From the NCBI GenBank assembly GCA_900770345.1, contig CAAGKF010000178.1, positions 1 through 6,962 of the forward strand: DNA of 6,962 nucleotides, given 5' to 3'. Within the stretch, counting starts at the first letter, position 1, and each line of letters begins with the position of its first letter. This DNA comes from Lachnospiraceae bacterium (lineage in GTDB: Bacteria; Bacillota; Clostridia; Lachnospirales; Lachnospiraceae). Positions 6,201 to 6,962 of the stretch are shown here, piece by piece. Position numbers and translations under genes: made by a program. Under the pieces are notes generated by a model. It saw only the letters and a list, made by a program, of their open reading frames with translations. It did no database searches and was not told the DNA's origin.

Positions 6201-6502
6201 AAGACATCGTCACCGGCCTCCTGAATGAGCAGTTCGTCGACCGCCTTCACGGCCGCGAAGAAGGGCCCCTCAAACCCTATCGCAGCTGCCAGCACCTCGA
6301 CCTCCTCTATTCCCTGTCCAAAGAAGACATCGCCCCTTTTATCAGTGAAGAGAGCCGCCGCCTCCATATTCACCGCAACACCATCGCCTACCGCCTCGAT
6401 CACATCCGTACCACCCGCCTCGACCTCGACGACCCCTGGCTTCAGCAGGAGTATTGCATCTCGTGCGAACTTCTGCAGATCGAAAGCGAAAAACAAAGCT
6501 GA
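6201..6502 (+). pseudogene. PucR/CdaR-type transcription regulator, C-terminal remnant
   Basis: The frame ending at TGA 6500-6502 is open from 6161 but has no convincing start codon. It encodes the C-terminal helix-turn-helix typical of PucR/CdaR (sugar-diacid regulator) proteins: SRRLHIHRNTIAYRLDHI followed by LDLDDPWLQQEY and a last helix, at about 6353-6480. Just before it, HLDLLYSLSKEDIAPFI resembles the segment that normally precedes this domain. The stretch of some 35-40 residues usually lying between the two seems to be missing, so a second, in-frame deletion is likely. The N-terminal sensory and middle domains are gone. The remnant faces away from the kdgT remnant and ends 52 bases before mgtE. 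Such regulators often control neighbouring sugar-acid genes, so the pairing makes sense. Confidence 0.65.
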
Positions 6503-6519
6503 TTTTCATAAACCATAGC

Positions 6520-6525
6520 TATACT
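6520..6525 (+). promoter_or_regulatory. Candidate -10 box for mgtE
   Basis: TATACT matches 5 of 6 positions of the -10 consensus and lies 29 bases before the mgtE start codon. No good -35 element is found at 15-18 bases upstream (best is CTGATT), so the assignment rests on the -10 alone. The gap from the regulator remnant to mgtE is only 52 bases, too short for the magnesium-sensing M-box riboswitch often found before Firmicute magnesium transporter genes. Confidence 0.3.
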
Positions 6526-6554
6526 GATTAGGAACGTATCAAAGGAGAAACGCT

Positions 6555-6962
6555 ATGTCAGAACAGATCGATCAGAGACATCTCAAAGAAATTCTCCAGA
6601 TTATAGAGACCACCGAAAAACCGGAGCAGCTCCGCGACAAACTCGACGACTACCACGAATATGACATCGGCGCCGTACTGCCCCAGCTCACCAAAGAGGA
6701 GCGCATCAAACTCGTACGCTCCCTCGATCTGCCCCGGCTCGCTGATATCTTTGAATATCTTGAAACCGAGGACGCCGAAGACTACCTCGAAGAGCTGCCT
6801 GACGACCTGGCGGCACGCATCCTTTCCGCAATGGAAGTGGATGACGCCGTCGACTTCCTGAAGAACACCGTCAGCGAAAAGAAGGAGTCGTGGCTCTCGC
6901 ACATGAACATCGACGTCCGCGAAAACCTGACCAAACTCGCGGCGTACGAAGAAGATACGATC
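6555..6962 (+). CDS. mgtE: Magnesium transporter MgtE, N-terminal part, cut by the window edge
   Basis: MgtE is a homodimeric inner-membrane Mg2+ channel whose cytosolic N and CBS domains sense Mg2+ and close the pore. The first 136 residues are visible, starting at an ATG with AAAGGAG 7 bases upstream. They form the acidic, helical MgtE N domain: repeated short helical hairpins such as LTKEERIKLVRSLDLPRLA, FEYLETEDAEDYLEELPDD and MEVDDAVDFLKNTVSEKK, with the leucine and acidic spacing typical of the family. Intact members have about 450 residues, so the CBS pair and five membrane helices should lie beyond 6962. The reading frame is clean. The preceding DNA is remnant, so this gene probably relies on a promoter in the short gap before it. 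Confidence 0.85.
   Translation, partial: MSEQIDQRHLKEILQIIETTEKPEQLRDKLDDYHEYDIGAVLPQLTKEERIKLVRSLDLPRLADIFEYLETEDAEDYLEELPDDLAARILSAMEVDDAVDFLKNTVSEKKESWLSHMNIDVRENLTKLAAYEEDTI

Noticed and set aside
6203..6496. First 100 residues of the 262-codon minus-strand frame as part of the permease
   Set aside because: A DKR/GPFF resemblance to KdgT was noticed, but the spacing is wrong, acidic residues fill would-be membrane helices, and the plus strand clearly encodes a helix-turn-helix there.
6500..6554. M-box magnesium riboswitch upstream of mgtE
   Set aside because: Only 52 bases separate the regulator remnant from mgtE, and no multi-stem structure or terminator is present.

Overview
The window looks like chromosome from a low-to-moderate-GC Gram-positive bacterium (Firmicutes). 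It carries secreted proteins with Cna-B, thioester-type and MBG-like modules, AGGAG-type ribosome binding sites, Rho-independent terminators and an MgtE magnesium transporter. The MBG-like repeats and the short VPxTG tails suggest an Erysipelotrichia-like gut organism, but that placement is inference.

Layout, left to right. Bases 1-285 hold no convincing gene: a clipped probable terminator at the edge and a long imperfect hairpin (83-141). A leftward unit follows. A thioester-domain/Cna-B surface protein (2337 to 649) is read from its own promoter and overlaps by 20 bases a small DUF1801 protein (668 to 315), which ends at a strong terminator (286-309). Next is a leftward GNAT-type acetyltransferase (about 3317 to 2508). 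Then comes a large leftward secreted protein (5525 to 3471) with MBG-like C-terminal repeats. It has its own terminator, and its promoter abuts a ten-unit AT dinucleotide tract.

Bases 5708-6502 are a gene graveyard. The C-terminal half of a 2-keto-3-deoxygluconate permease (leftward) meets head to head, near base 6200, the C-terminal end of a PucR/CdaR-type regulator (rightward). Both have lost their 5' ends. One deletion across an ancestral divergent promoter explains this simply. The right edge holds the start of mgtE, reading out of the window.

The two secreted proteins end in related tails (SPS, then I/V-K-x-VPxTG and a few residues) with no hydrophobic anchor after the sortase-like motif. 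The thioester protein also has Ser where the family has the bond-forming Gln of its TQxA motif. These two points, the head-to-head remnants and the AT tract are the observations most worth following. No CRISPR array, tRNA, rRNA or intact mobile element was seen.
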